Origin: Diphasiastrum complanatum
Lineage: Eukaryota; Streptophyta; Lycopodiopsida; Lycopodiales; Lycopodiaceae
DNA: 64,000 nucleotides
Direction of reading: 5' to 3'
Assembly (NCBI GenBank): GCA_029204225.1
Contig: CM055101.1
Location: 36,383,648 to 36,447,647, forward strand
The translations under genes were made by a program, and so were the position numbers. Of the stretch, positions 1 through 11,229 are shown one piece after another. Every line of letters starts with the position of its first letter. The stretch's first letter is position 1. The notes beneath the pieces are model-generated. The model saw only the letters and a program-made list of their open reading frames with translations, was not told the DNA's origin and did not search any database.

Positions 1-2027
1 AGAATTTCAGCAAGTGCAATTCCTTTTACTGAATGATAATAGATTGGTGGGTGGTATCCCTCCAGAGCTGGCAAATTGCACTTCTCTTGGTGAATTGTAT
101 CTAAGGACAAACTCGCTGGATGGATCTATACCATCTCCGTTTGGAAAACTTCATAATTTGGTGGATTTTGATGTGTCCCATGCGATGCTAACTGGCAGCA
201 TTCCGGATAGCCTTGGAAACTGTACAAGACTGCAATATTTGTCTCTATCTTATAACCAATTTACAGGTAGCATACCGCCAGCCGTTGCAGGTTTACCAAA
301 TATGCTGACAATTAACCTGTCACATAATCAACTAACTGGACCAATACCTCCCACAGTTGGAAAGATGACTCTAGTCCAGACTATCGATCTTTCATCAAAT
401 AATTTGTCAGGCAATATTCCAGGTAGCTTAAGCAAGTGTGCTGGTCTTATTGTACTAGACCTTTCAAACAATAAAATCGCAGGAAACATTCCAGAATCTT
501 TAGACAACCTGCAGAGCCTCCAAAATCTGGATCTTTCTCACAATCTGCTGGGAGGCTTCATACCAGATGCTATAGAAAAATTGGCGTTTCTTCAGAGGCT
601 TGATCTTTCTGAAAACAAGTTGTCAGGACCAATACCCAGTACCTTTGCAAATTTATCACATCTAAGTTATCTTAATCTGTCTTACAATCAATTGATCAGT
701 CAAATTCCAATCGGAGGTATCTTTGTCAATATTTCAGCAATGTCCTTTCTAGGTAATAGTGATTTATGCGGACCAATTGTGCAAAGGCACTGTGAAGGTT
801 CAATGAGCTCCAAATTGAGTCTCTGGAAAGTAGTAGCAATAGCAGCTTCAGTTGGCATTTTTGCTACAGTGGCTAGCATTGCTATAATTTGGCTGTCTCG
901 ACAAAGCAAGCCAACAGATGGAGAGGATTTGGGAACCTTCATGGTGCTATCCAACAGACTAGTAAAGTTAACAGCAGAAGATATCCTTTTGGCAACCAAA
1001 GGGTTTAGTGAAAGTAACATTATTGGAGCTGGAGGAATTAGTACTGTATACAGAGCTGAGCTTGAAGATGGTCGAATTGTGGCCGTGAAAAAGCTAAACA
1101 TAACAAATCAAATTAGTGCCCAAAGAAACTTTGCTGTAGAATGTGAAACTTTGGGTCAGGTTCGGCACCGCAATCTTGTTAGGATTCTGGGTTTCTGTTC
1201 CAATGTAGATATGGAGGTTTTGATTCTTGAGTACATGCCCAATGGATCTCTAGAAAAATATCTGCATCACCGTGAAGGTGAAAGTTTAGGTTGGGAAGTG
1301 CTTTATCGCATCATCTGTGGTGTTGCAGAAGCAATGACATATCTACACCATGAGTGCCTCAACCCAGTGATACATTGTGACTTAAAGCCAAGTAATATTC
1401 TTCTTGATTTGAATTTTGAACCACATGTCAGTGACTTTGGGATAGCACGGATGCTGAATTCAGATATACCTATCGTTTCTTTAAGCAGAATCATCGGTTC
1501 AATTGGTTATATTGCACCGGGTAGGATGTCCATTCTTATGCTTTCAAATTTCTACCTGTCTATTGTTTTTATTTATGATGATGTTTGCATTGTAGTATGT
1601 TCTTATGGATGTTAAAGAGATGACCTCAAGCTATTTGTTTACAGAATATGCCTTCTCACCTATTCCTACGGAAAAAGGAGATGTTTACAGCTATGGAATA
1701 TTGTTACTGGAGATTCTTACTGGAAGGCGTCCGACAGATGACCTGTTTACGAATGAGCTAACCTTATATGGATGGGTATTGTCGTCAACCAAGGAAAAAA
1801 ACATTCACAAAATCTTAAATACTACTTTAGTTCTTGATGATAAAACTGAAACAGAAGCCATTTCTGTTGTAAAGGTAGCTCTTTTATGTTCAAGAGAGCC
1901 TCCTGAAGGTCGTCCATCTATGCGAGAAGTTCGAGAAATGTTTTACCAGATTAAGGACTCCAGAAAGATTGATGAGCCTGGATCATACAAAACCATTGAA
2001 GACCTTATTTTCGGCCACTTGGAATAG
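1..2027 (+). CDS. LRR receptor-like kinase, 3' part, two exons (subfamily XII-like, non-RD)
   Basis: Plasma-membrane receptor kinase with extracellular leucine-rich repeats. The reading frame is open from base 2, so the N-terminus and further repeats lie left of the window; the GTG at 14 is not a start. About ten 24-residue LRRs (LxxLxLxxNxLxGxIP) run to ~690. They are followed by a Cys cap (SFLGNSDLCG...HC), one membrane helix (~825-900) and a kinase domain. Seen in the kinase: glycine loop GAGGISTVY, VAVKK lysine, catalytic HCD near 1373 and DFG near 1433. Exon 1 ends at 1520 and the intron is 1521-1644 (GTAGGA...TTACAG). Splicing restores the APE motif, and exon 2 runs to a stop at 2025-2027. 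The HCD (not HRD) loop makes it a non-RD kinase, as in FLS2/EFR/Xa21-type receptors, which sense microbial or self peptides. The ligand cannot be inferred. I see no inactivating lesion in the visible part. Confidence 0.93.
1521..1644 (+). other. Intron of the LRR receptor kinase
   Basis: A 124-bp GT-AG intron in phase 1 inside the kinase domain. Reading through it gives a premature stop at 1613-1615. Removing it joins G from the CCGG end with AA of the next exon to give Glu of APE. Introns at the activation-loop/APE border are common in LRR-XII kinases. Confidence 0.9.
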
Positions 2028-2654
2028 CAGATCCACAAATATTGGCGATAAAGGTTACTGCTTCTCAACCTGGAACCAAATTATTACAGAATTTCATGTT
2101 TTTCATAGATATGCTGCTAGTCTCAGCTCAAAACTCTGATTTACTTGTGCATCAGTTTGATTTTGGCATTTTTGCATATGTGGAACAGTGAACTACAGGA
2201 ATAAAAGATTCATGATTCTTGCATTTGCACAACAAAAATTGGGTCTTTGACTCGTAACTGTGTTAAAATTCTCATCTAAATTTTTCTTCTAATGAGAACT
2301 AGACAAATTTGCAAAAATACTCGAGTAATCTAACACTTTGCATAAATACATGGAGATTGACACAATCTGCAGATCAAATACACTAAGTTTTGCACAGCCT
2401 GGACAAATGCCGATTTTTGACGTTGGTCGGTGAAAATCCCGAGTCCGCAGAACGAAGTTTTGAGCGACTGAAGAATGCGTAGGCAAAATGCCGAAAGGCC
2501 TAAGTAGGGAAAATGCAGATCGTCATAAATCTCAAAGAATGCTGATCGATATAAAATGCGACTCAGTGTAAAAAGCATTTTTGGGTGTCTATATAGGGTC
2601 CCGGCTGATATCACTAATGGGTATCAACATGGTATCAAAAAACTTATTCGATTG
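2028..2654. other. 3' flank of the receptor kinase
   Basis: AT-rich sequence with the presumed 3' UTR (AATAAA-like ATAAAAG near 2200). No conserved open frame. GGTATC/GATACC words recur here and from 3146 to 3520, so the LINE at 2655 appears to sit inside an older repeat. Confidence 0.5.
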
Positions 2655-3145
2655 AGACCTATTGCCTCGCTCTGCCTTCACACTAGGAGAAGCGGCATGC
2701 GTGGCAGCACAAGAGAAGGAAAAAAACTACTCCGATAGGCACTCCACTGATGCTTTCCTTCCCCTGGCAATTGAGACTTATGACACCTTGCATCGACGCT
2801 TTGAGGATTTTCTTCGCATGTGTTCTCATCAGGCGGCAGAGCGTCAAGGTATTCCTGGTTCTATTCTCGTGGCTTCTTTCAAACAATGTATTTCCATCTC
2901 CCTTCATTAGCCGACTCACCACCTCTTCACTTTTCTGATATGCTGCAGTAAGTTGGCAGACTCCCACTGACATCATCATAGTTTATGCACTTTTATTTTT
3001 AATGCCAAGATCTAGATTAATCTTAACTTTACTGCAAGCTTCGCTCTTGTTTGAGCTTACTTTCATTTAAACTTCCCCTTCGGGGTGTATATATCTTTTT
3101 CATCAATGTACCTACTACTTTTTCCTATGAATAAATGCACCAGGG
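2655..3145 (+). mobile_element. LINE 3' tail, 5'-truncated, with target-site duplication
   Basis: This 491-bp piece is the same family as the minus-strand copy at 48341-49406. It encodes the final part of a LINE ORF (roughly 2697-2910, AAQEKEKNYSDRH then PLAIETY...FLRMC) plus a 3' UTR ending ATGAATAAATGCACCAGGG. It is flanked by TTATTCGATTG (2644-2654) and TTATCCGATTG (3146-3156), a 10/11 match that I read as the target-site duplication. The 5' truncation is typical of target-primed reverse transcription. The K...Y / PLAxET block resembles the segment after the nuclease-like domain in LINEs. Inactive. Confidence 0.8.
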
Positions 3146-3299
3146 TTATCCGATTGGTATATGAATTTCTAATACCAGGGTCTAGAACCGGACACCCAGT
3201 ATTAACTATCTTACTATTCATATTGATACCCAGGTTTGGGAGATTTTGTGAATTTTTGCCATGGTATCAATAGTAGTACTATTTTCAGTAAAAAAAAAA

Positions 3300-5420
3300 A
3301 AATTATATTTCAAATTTTTTACATCTTAAATTATGATATTACTCTTTAAAAATCATATTTTTAGCAATTCGTACAAGTTCATACCCGGATTGATAACCGG
3401 CTGGTATCAACCTTGTGATACCAGTCCAGTTATACTAGTCTACAACTCCTATACCTCCTTATATTGATATCGGTAGATTGACATACCAAGTACTAACTCA
3501 AACTTATTGTACTTCTTACAAACAACAATAGATATTTGACATAGCTGATTATATGTGAGTTTTGCCGTTAGTGAGTTGAATCTCCACTTTCATGATCTTG
3601 TGTATTCTGGTAGTTTTTCTTTTGCTTGTTTCTATAAACGGTCTCAAGTTAAGGGTTACCGTAGTCCTTAAAAAATTTAGGCTGTGGAGGAGAAGAATTT
3701 TGAGTGGCACTATAAAAATGCAGATCGGCATTTTCGGTGGTGAAATTTTTGTTGACTGGTCAAAGGTCAGCATTTCCATCGAATGGGCTTTTTACCAGTG
3801 TTGGGTGGGTATCAAAATCTTTGGTATTGCAGCTTTGTAAAAAATGTTCAGTATCAAGTATGTATCCTGGCAACAATCATAAATCTCCAGGCACCTATGC
3901 TCTATATTTGTACATGTATAGAATCAAAGCGAGAAGCAAGTATGGAATGTAATGCATGATAATTTGAGTATGAGAATAAAGATACATGCAATTAGATCTA
4001 TCAAACATGAAGAGACAACGCGAATAGTGCTGAGTGTCTGCGTAATAGCTTTGGTCATCTCAATATTGTATTATTTGTCTTTGACCTGATCCAAAAAGTC
4101 CACACAAAACTTGCATGCTTTCTATCTGTGTAATACTGCAATTTTGTGAAGAGAACCTTTAGATGAATTGAGAGTGCAAAGTGATACAGAACAACAACCA
4201 TCTGGAATGACATCATTCAAATCACTTTCAAGTGGTTTGAATGACATCATTCAAACCACTTTCAAGTGAGCTACAAGTTCAAGATCAAGTAGGAAAGGCA
4301 TTTGATGCAAAAGGAGCAATTATGTTTGCAAAGTCACGTCAACTTGCAACAAGAAAGAATAAAAGTATAGAATACTGGTGTCGAGAGGACTAAAATGAAG
4401 AGCAAGTTGAGATGGATGGTTCAAGTGACTCAAGTCAAATGGTTGCATCAACAAAAGAAGAAATGAAAAAGCCTATTCAACAAATGAATCAACCAGCTAC
4501 GTTAGCAAGCAAGTCTTGCTCTCCAAGAACTATTGAGTCCACAAAAAATAAACATTTTAGCATTCATGTAGATATAAAAAGTGTTCACAATATTTGCAAC
4601 ACCCACGTAATTTCCAATTTTGGAGCAAATGAAAAAAAAAAGTCAAAGACAGAATAGAGCATTAACGCCAAACACAAAAAATCAACAAAGGAAAGAGGAA
4701 TCCATGGGAAGAATTCTAAGGGCAATATGCTTATCTTGAGCATTCAATTCCAGAAGAGCAATTTAAAAGCGTTTAAGGACTACATCTTCCTTAAGATCAT
4801 AACTGCGCCATCACATTCATAAAAAAAAATAAAAAATTCCAAGACTTCTTGTAAAATGGAATCAATAGACAATGGTGAAACTGGCATCTATGTGTACTTT
4901 ATATTCACCACAAGGTGTATTGTTGATTGTGATGAAACTAGTGATGTACAAGTTCAAAACTGTCCTAGCACTGATAGATATCCTATTTTTGAAAATTCCC
5001 AATTTGTGGGTCTTAATACATTAGAAATAGCAGTATTTTTAATGTGATTGTGTGTCCTATGAAAATTTTATTGTAGAAACTCTGCATGAGAAACATATTA
5101 ACACTTTTTGCAAACTTATTTACTTTAGTTTATTAGAAATGAATGCTCATTCAGAATATCATTCAATGCATCTTCAAAGTTGATCAACCCAAACTTATTG
5201 GTTTCTATATTGGATCATGATCGTGCTGACATTTTTTTCATATGTGATCTCAATATTTCAAATGCAAAACTCATGGTTATTATTGAAGCATTTGGACTGA
5301 ACAACAAAGTGGTTACTCAACGATAGGAAAAAAAAAATCAAGTCAGAAGAACGAAATGCAAGCAAAAACATGAATCCAAAGGAATTGGATAAATTATCCA
5401 AAATGGCATGATGCCAAAGA
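3300..5420. other. AT-rich spacer without a recognisable gene
   Basis: Only short open frames occur here (for example 4412-4657 and 4856-5047), with no motif I recognise. Parts of 4280-5330 read like decayed coding sequence on the plus strand, with poly(A) runs at 4630, 4815 and 5325 that could be retroposon tails. I cannot name a family. Confidence 0.5.
4205..4272. repeat. 34-bp tandem duplication
   Basis: Two consecutive 34-bp units begin GAATGACATCATTC at 4205 and 4239 and differ at only a few bases. No function visible. Confidence 0.8.
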
Positions 5421-5429
5421 AGCAACACT

Positions 5430-5790
5430 AAGAAGGATATAGCTTTTTGCTTTCAAATGCAACTAGTCTACCATTTTGATAAAGGACCGCTCCTATAGCA
5501 AAGTCGCTAGCATCTGTTTCTACCAAAAATGGTCTATTAGGATCGACTATGATTAAAATTGGAGCCGTAGAAACACAGTGCTTGGGAGTTTCAAAACTCT
5601 CTTTCATTTCATCAGTCTAGACTATAGGGGACTTTTTATGCGGCTACACTATTTCTTCAACCCCTTAAGAAAATTCATTAAGGGCAATGTTATAATAGCA
5701 TAGTCCATAATGGATTTGTGAAGCCAAGAAATGATTTCACGTCAAGAATTGTTTGCGGAATTGGCCATTCACAGATCTTAAGAGTCGTAA
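5430..5790 (-). pseudogene. Ty3/Gypsy reverse transcriptase-RNase H junction remnant
   Basis: Read on the minus strand, 5785 to 5430 gives the sequence after the RT palm: WPIPQTILDVKSFLGFTN, then a broken stretch with stops, then VETDASDFAIGAVLYQNG and FESKKLYP. These match the canonical Gypsy order (WPxPxxxxDVxSFLGF, then the DAS motif of RNase H). Stops at several places show it is dead. It belongs to a different element from the chromovirus at 11230, whose own version of this region reads differently. Confidence 0.75.
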
Positions 5791-5799
5791 AACGTGGGG

Positions 5800-6551
5800 A
5801 TGACCGGCAGCGGAAGCTTGAAGCTTTGAGCGTAGGCGAGTAGGAATTGAAATACAACAAGTAGCAGCAGAAATATTCAAGAAGAATGATTCATACAGAA
5901 TTTGTGCAAATGAACAATACAGTAGTGAGACAAAAATTGCACTCTGATTAATATCAACAGTGAGTACAATGGCTTGAAGTAATAACTTCAGCTTGTTGAG
6001 CGTGATAACGTTGGCTACGTATAGCTTTAATTGTGTTGAAACAACACTTTGATTAACTCTTACATAGCTTGATTCAGCTAGTATATATTTACAAGTGTCC
6101 TCAAAAATATCTTACGAGCATTGAATGCTATTTACGCCAGTCTTTGTATATGTACAAAGTTGGTAACCGCCCTTGGGATATTTGTCTATCCAACTGTTGT
6201 TAGGGTTGATGATAAGTTGGCGACGTCGGTTTGCCACTATTGAACAACCCGAAGGTGCCTTTAAATTGTTTAAGGCAGGTCCAAAATGGAATTTGGTCAT
6301 TGTCTTGCCTTTTTCGCAAAAGTGCAAAAAATGCAAAAAAGGAGAAGGTGCCTTAAAATGATTAAGGCACAAAAATCCCTAAGGTGTGAAAAAGGCCAAA
6401 AAGGCGAAGGTGTCTTAAAACGAAAATGTTTTAAAGAATAACGAAGTTTTGGAAAATTGCGAAGGTCCGAAATATGTTGTTGGCCTTCTGCTGTTTTCAG
6501 GATGCTCATTACTTGAACGATTTGTTAAGGCTGAGCATAAGAAATCTAACA
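5800..6551 (-). repeat. Putative 3' LTR of the minus-strand Copia element
   Basis: The high-coordinate edge is clear: on the minus strand the polypurine tract AAGGGGGAG (6560-6552) is followed directly by TGTTAGATTTC, a normal LTR start. The other edge is not resolved; 5800 is approximate. Inside are two short perfect or near-perfect hairpins (6256-6275 and 6348-6370, the latter GTGCCTTAA/TTAAGGCAC). This LTR does not resemble the LTR that starts at 10016, so the 6.5-10 kb unit may be chimeric. Confidence 0.5.
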
Positions 6552-6587
6552 CTCCCCCTTAATGTGGATCCTGAAAGACCTTGATCT

Positions 6588-7121
6588 TCAAATTAACATA
6601 TCGTTAAATCTGAGATGTTGTTCCTTTGATACAGCCGTTGTGAAGTAATCTACTACCATGTAGTTTGTTATGCAGAAAACCAATGCTACTTCCTTGCTAT
6701 GCACTTTCTCTCTAAGGCAGTGATACCTTATTTCGATATGTTTGCTTCGAGAGTGAAATCTTGGAATGAGAGATAATGCTATTGTGCTTTGAATGTCACA
6801 ATAGATTGTTGTAGGAAGTGGTTGTGCAAGGTTGATGTTTGCAAGCAGTTGCCTTAGCCAAATCGCCTCCTTGGTTGCATTTCGGATTCCGTTGATGATA
6901 ATGCAACTGAGGCCTGCTTCCAGTTGTTCGATGAGATTGGGCCTTGGTTGTATAAATACAAATCCAGAAGTTGATTTTCTGGTGTCGACATCTCCTGCCC
7001 AATCCGCATCTGTATAGGCTTCAAGGATGTTGGCAGTTTGGTTGCCTCCGTAGCAAATGCTGAGAGTTTTCGTTGCTTGGATGTACTTCATGACCTTTGT
7101 AAGTGCTTTCCAATGATTCAA
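6588..7121 (-). pseudogene. Copia RNase H domain (C-terminus of pol)
   Basis: This is the last domain of a Ty1/Copia polyprotein. Visible motifs are AYTDADWAGDVDTRKSTSG (the DADWAGD block and catalytic Asp), EAIWLRQLL, the CD.QS.IALS block, SKHIEIRYHCLRE and the C-terminal segment that normally ends in an LTKPL-like motif (here FTTAVSKEQHLRF). It degrades the RNA strand during reverse transcription. One region is altered where SLSCII... replaces the usual SWxSKKQ segment. The polypurine tract and LTR follow immediately at 6560-6551. Confidence 0.9.
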
Positions 7122-7170
7122 GCTTGGATTTTACAAGAACTAGCTAAGTGTACTGATCGAATTGCATACA

Positions 7171-8096
7171 TCAGTGAGCCGATGATGGATTGAAATTTGA
7201 AACTTTTACATCTTGCTCCATTGGTGTGTCAACACTTTTGCACTCTTCCATCTGAGTTTTGCCTTCAATTGCTTTGCAAGACACGCTATTCATCAAGTAG
7301 TTTGCACATACAAGAGATTCACCCCAAAAATATTTGGGCAAACAAGCATCCAATGTTAAAGCCTTAGAGCATTCACATAATGTTTCAGCAACTCCATTTT
7401 GTTGAGGGTTGTAAGGACAAGAAGTTTCTTTCTTGATCCCTTCCTCCTCACAAAAGGCCTTGAACTCATTGGAGATGAATTCTCCACCATTGTCACTTAT
7501 AAGAATCTTGATGCTATGATTATGATGCTTTTCCACAAACAACTTGAACTTTACAAAAGTATCAAATACTTGAGATTTGAAGGAAAGTAAGAACAACCAA
7601 CAATATCTTGAGTAGTCATCAATGAAGGTTGAAAACATGGATGAACCTCCATTAGATTTGGTGCTAGCCGCATATGCATATCCGAGTGTATGAGTTCAAG
7701 AGGATGAGATGACTTTGTGATGGAGTTAGGAAACACCTTCTTATGTGACTTAAATAAAGAACATGCTTCACAAACCTTGTCTTCCTTCCCAATAGACCTT
7801 GGTAGGCCTAAAGCATACTCCTCCTTGATCATAGCTTCCATGGAACCCGAGTTGACATGTCCAAGTCTTTTGTGCCATAAAGTGAAGGTAGATATCTTGA
7901 TCTTCTCGGCCAACATGACAACATTGGCATCCACAAATGCATCCAACTTATAAAGTTTACCAAGTCTACTGCCCTTAGCCACTATCTTACCCTTCTTCTT
8001 GATAAAACAATTATTTGAAGCAAAATCAACATTGAAAGCATTTTCTACCATTTGGCCAACACTTAGTAGATTCTTTGTTATTGTAGGAATGTACAA
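7171..8096 (-). pseudogene. Copia GAG-pre-integrase and integrase, with integrase C-terminus and RT deleted
   Basis: Minus-strand reading starts with the protease tail (YIPTITKNLLSVGQM). Then comes the HHCC zinc finger (LWHKRLGHVN ... VCEAC) and the integrase core with its DDE triad (FIDDYSR, SDNGGEF, NGVAET). The frame changes near 7600. After SVSCKAIEGKTQM, at about 7260, the protein jumps straight to ECKSVDTPME, which normally lies at the end of the RT domain. The integrase C-terminus and almost all of RT are therefore missing. The junction is in frame, but the element cannot replicate alone. Confidence 0.88.
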
Positions 8097-8156
8097 AACA
8101 CCTTCTATGTTGATCTTTTTGGAAGATTTTAAGCAAAGGGGAACGCTACCAACTCC

Positions 8157-9205
8157 TTAAATCTTACAAGCTTCATCATTTGCTGTATAGATAGACTTTA
8201 TAGGTCCATCATAAGATAAGAGAGAAGAGAAAAACTCCCTTTTGCTAGTCATGTGTGAACTAGCACCCGAGTCAATCCACCAAGGATCTTCTCCTTTGAA
8301 GCTTGTTGAAGAAAATATGGACATCATGAGAGAGTCCTCATGTGAACTCTCTTCCTCCTCCTCCTTGCTCATGTTGGCTTTCCTTTGATCTTGCTTCCTC
8401 TTGAAGCATTCTGAGGCATAATTCCCCATACAATAGTAGCACTTCAACTTGGATTTGTCCTTCTTGACTTTGGTGGTTGATGGAGATGCCTTTGAGGGTC
8501 CTTCTTGATCCTCAAGCTTTGTTGAAGTCTTCTTGAATGTTGATCCTTTGCCTTTGGACTTCCTTTGCCTTTGTGAAGAGAGTTTGGTCATCTCCACCTT
8601 GGATGGAAAGTCTATCCATCCTCTCTTGCAATTGGCTTCTTCTTGACTCCTCGGCCATGAGTGTGCCTTGGAGCTCTTCAAGTATGGGTAGCTTATCCAT
8701 AATTACATATCTCTGAACCAAATTGTCAAATTCAAAGCTTAGTCCATTCAATATGAGTTGAACAAGCTCTTCATCCTTGATAGGATCACCTATGAAGGCT
8801 AGCTCTTTGTTCAATTCCTTCACTCTTAAGACAAAAGTATGTGCACTCTCTCCTTTCTTTTGATAGCTTCTATAGATTTGATTCTTCAAGGCTAACATCC
8901 TAGTTGGTTCTTGGATTCATAGACCTTTTGCAAAGTCTCCCAGAATCTTTAGCCGAAGTGCAATCTCCTACCTCTCTTAAGAGTTCATTGGCAACATTCA
9001 TTTTTATACAATGTAGTGCAATATTGCGCCTCTTGTTGTATTTGGCTTTTTCTTGAGGATGAATAGGTTCATCCTCCTTACCATTTACAATCTCCATTAG
9101 ATATTGCATGATCATGATGGATTCCATTCTAACTTTCCATATGGAATAGTTAGTTTTGTTGAGCCTCTTATTAGTATCCAAAAGACATGCATTTAAAGAT
9201 GCCAT
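8157..9205 (-). pseudogene. Copia gag, zinc knuckle and aspartic protease
   Basis: The gag starts MASLNACLLDTNKRLNKTNYSIWKVRMES (residue run abbreviated here to its key part LNKTNYSIWK), a typical UBN2/DUF4219-like start. It is split by frame changes near 8900 and 8600. The CCHC knuckle is degenerate: CYYC is followed by MGNYASEC, one residue short and lacking the His. The protease motif is WWIDSGASSHM (catalytic DSG), and a stop lies after DEACKI at 8157-8159 before the frame continues. Gag would form the virus-like particle and the protease would cut the polyprotein. Inactive. Confidence 0.85.
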
Positions 9206-10002
9206 CTCTTCTCTTAATCAAGGACTTGACACAAATGAAGGTTATTTCTATTGATTTGATTGAAGATCTACCTTATCCCACTTCTTAGGGACCTAAAAAT
9301 ATCATTAATAGACTTCCTATGAAGATCTAAGAATGATCTTGAATAAAATCAAATCATAGAATACTAGAAACAATGCACTTGCTTGATTGAAGTAGACAAA
9401 ACTAGTAGAATTGCCCCTCTTTATATAAAGAACATAAAAGCTTCCAAATGATCTGATCAAGAGTGAATTTCAGCAACCTAATATCCTTCCAAAATCACGT
9501 GCAAAAGATCTAAATGGAACTTAATGAGGATGCAACACAATCTACTATCCAATCACAAGCAAAAATTGATCAAATTCGATGAGAAATTGATCTAATTTGA
9601 TGCATAAGTCAAGCAATGCTTGGAATGAACCTAAGTAAATTTAGGAGGTGTCCTCTACACCTTAGAACAGCCTTGAAGAGTCCCCAAATCTCCGATCTTC
9701 CCTCTCCTTGAATGCTAGAAAGCCTCCTCTATGAAATCACCTCCAAAACTCGCTTAGAAATCAATGCTTGGAGCAAGCAAACTTGCTATCTTGGTAATGT
9801 GGATTGAATTCAACTTTGCCTCTGGATTTAGACACCTAAATACCTAAAAATGAAGTCACACAACACCAATCTCCAACGGATTTGACTTACTTTGAGTTCT
9901 GGAATCAATGCTAGATGCTAAGATCCAATCTACACAAGATTTAGATAAAAAATTGTGAGCAAATTGAATGAAAAGCAAGGACTTAGCTCATTTAAACATT
10001 TA
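9206..10002 (-). other. Leader between primer-binding site and gag of the minus-strand Copia
   Basis: Non-coding on both strands. Its place between the primer-binding site at 10003 and the gag start at 9205 fits an untranslated leader of about 800 bp. Confidence 0.5.
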
Positions 10003-10015
10003 GGCTTTGATACCA
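10003..10015 (-). promoter_or_regulatory. Copia primer-binding site (initiator tRNA-Met)
   Basis: Minus strand TGGTATCAAAGCC is one base from the common plant Copia site complementary to the 3' end of initiator tRNA-Met. An LTR edge (minus strand ...CGCA) abuts it, so the 5' LTR starts at 10016 in window coordinates and may reach ~10485, where minus-strand TGTCAAATAA could be its start. Confidence 0.75.
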
Positions 10016-10029
10016 TGCGAAAATTACAG

Positions 10030-10920
10030 AAAATAAGGATCCTATAACACTTAAAATGATGAGGAAAACAATAACTATTTACAAGCCATATGACCAAAAC
10101 TAGTCAAGCTAGAATTGTGAATATTTAACAATTGCCAATAAGCTCTCAAAAATATTCTAAGTGTTTAATATGGAGGCTCTACTACATAGAAAAGCCTCTT
10201 CCTTTGCAAAGTTAGGTGAATTTCTAGCATGTAATAAGGAAGTTGATTTGGCTTTCTTGCCCTAATTTGCCATTCTAGCCTCATTCCTAGAGTCATGCCA
10301 AGTAGGTGGCTAGTTGGTCAATTTTTCCCATAAGGATTTTGGTCCTATAAAGTAGGAATCACTACCAAATTGACTTGACCCACTTTTTAGACTTGATCTA
10401 GCCTACACTAGGATAGGTTTCCCACATGGCTCCATGGCCTCACATGTGTGGGACCCACTTATGTACATAATTTACATTATTTGACATCGCCAGATTTGCC
10501 AACATAGGTAATTTTTCACATAGAATATTTGGTATGATGGAGCAATGGATTGCTATTGCTATAGAATGAACATCATCAACAATTAGGATTAAAAAATGAC
10601 GAAATTTTGGTGTTTAAAAATACATTGATTAACTCTATTTAATAGACAAAATAAGTTTACAAGATTGTAGACTTTGTGTTCTTAGAATGTTAGTTCTAGG
10701 TTGGTAGATGAGTCCTATTGAATGATAATAATAAAAAAAAGAAAAATGTGCATTTGCTATAACATTGAATCCTTTGTCGCAATAGTGGCTTACAAAGTAC
10801 TTGAAAAAGAGCTTTTCTTAACACTAGAGTTGTAGCAAAATGCACACAAAAGTGTGCATTTTAGACTTCGCTATCTTTTTGAATGACTATTTTAATTCGT
10901 TGTTTGTCATGAAGCGATTG
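10030..10920. other. Probable 5' LTR of the minus-strand Copia, then AT-rich spacer
   Basis: 10016 to about 10485 is the likely LTR. 10486-10920 is AT-rich with no open frame of interest. Confidence 0.4.
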
Positions 10921-11003
10921 CATTAGAGGAGTTCTTAATCTAGAAGGACCCTTTGTAAAGATTATCTTTAGATTTTTTCTCTAATTTTTCTTACACATGG
11001 ACC
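10921..11003 (+). mobile_element. MITE fragment, same family as 30763-31509
   Basis: It begins with the exact 11-bp terminus CATTAGAGGAG and stays similar to the start of the intact copies through ACACATGGACCAAT, then diverges. No matching right terminus was found before the chromovirus at 11230, so the copy is either truncated or a variant with a different interior. Confidence 0.65.
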
Positions 11004-11229
11004 AATGGTTTGGTGGTACAAGGACACTACATTTTTTTTGTAAAAATACACTTTTGTATTTTTTGGACAGAAAATGAATTTACTTCAATCTACGTGGTGG
11101 GTCTAATCACTAATTCATCATTGCATAATATCTACTAAATATCATTCTTATTCATAGCTTTTGAAACACCATTATCTTCTGAGAACATACAATCAAAATA
11201 CGTTTAGAGCCCACACCTGAATGGTCATC

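Noticed and set aside
14-16. Start codon of the receptor kinase at 14
   Set aside because: The codon is GTG and the LRR frame is open to the window edge; the protein starts left of the window.
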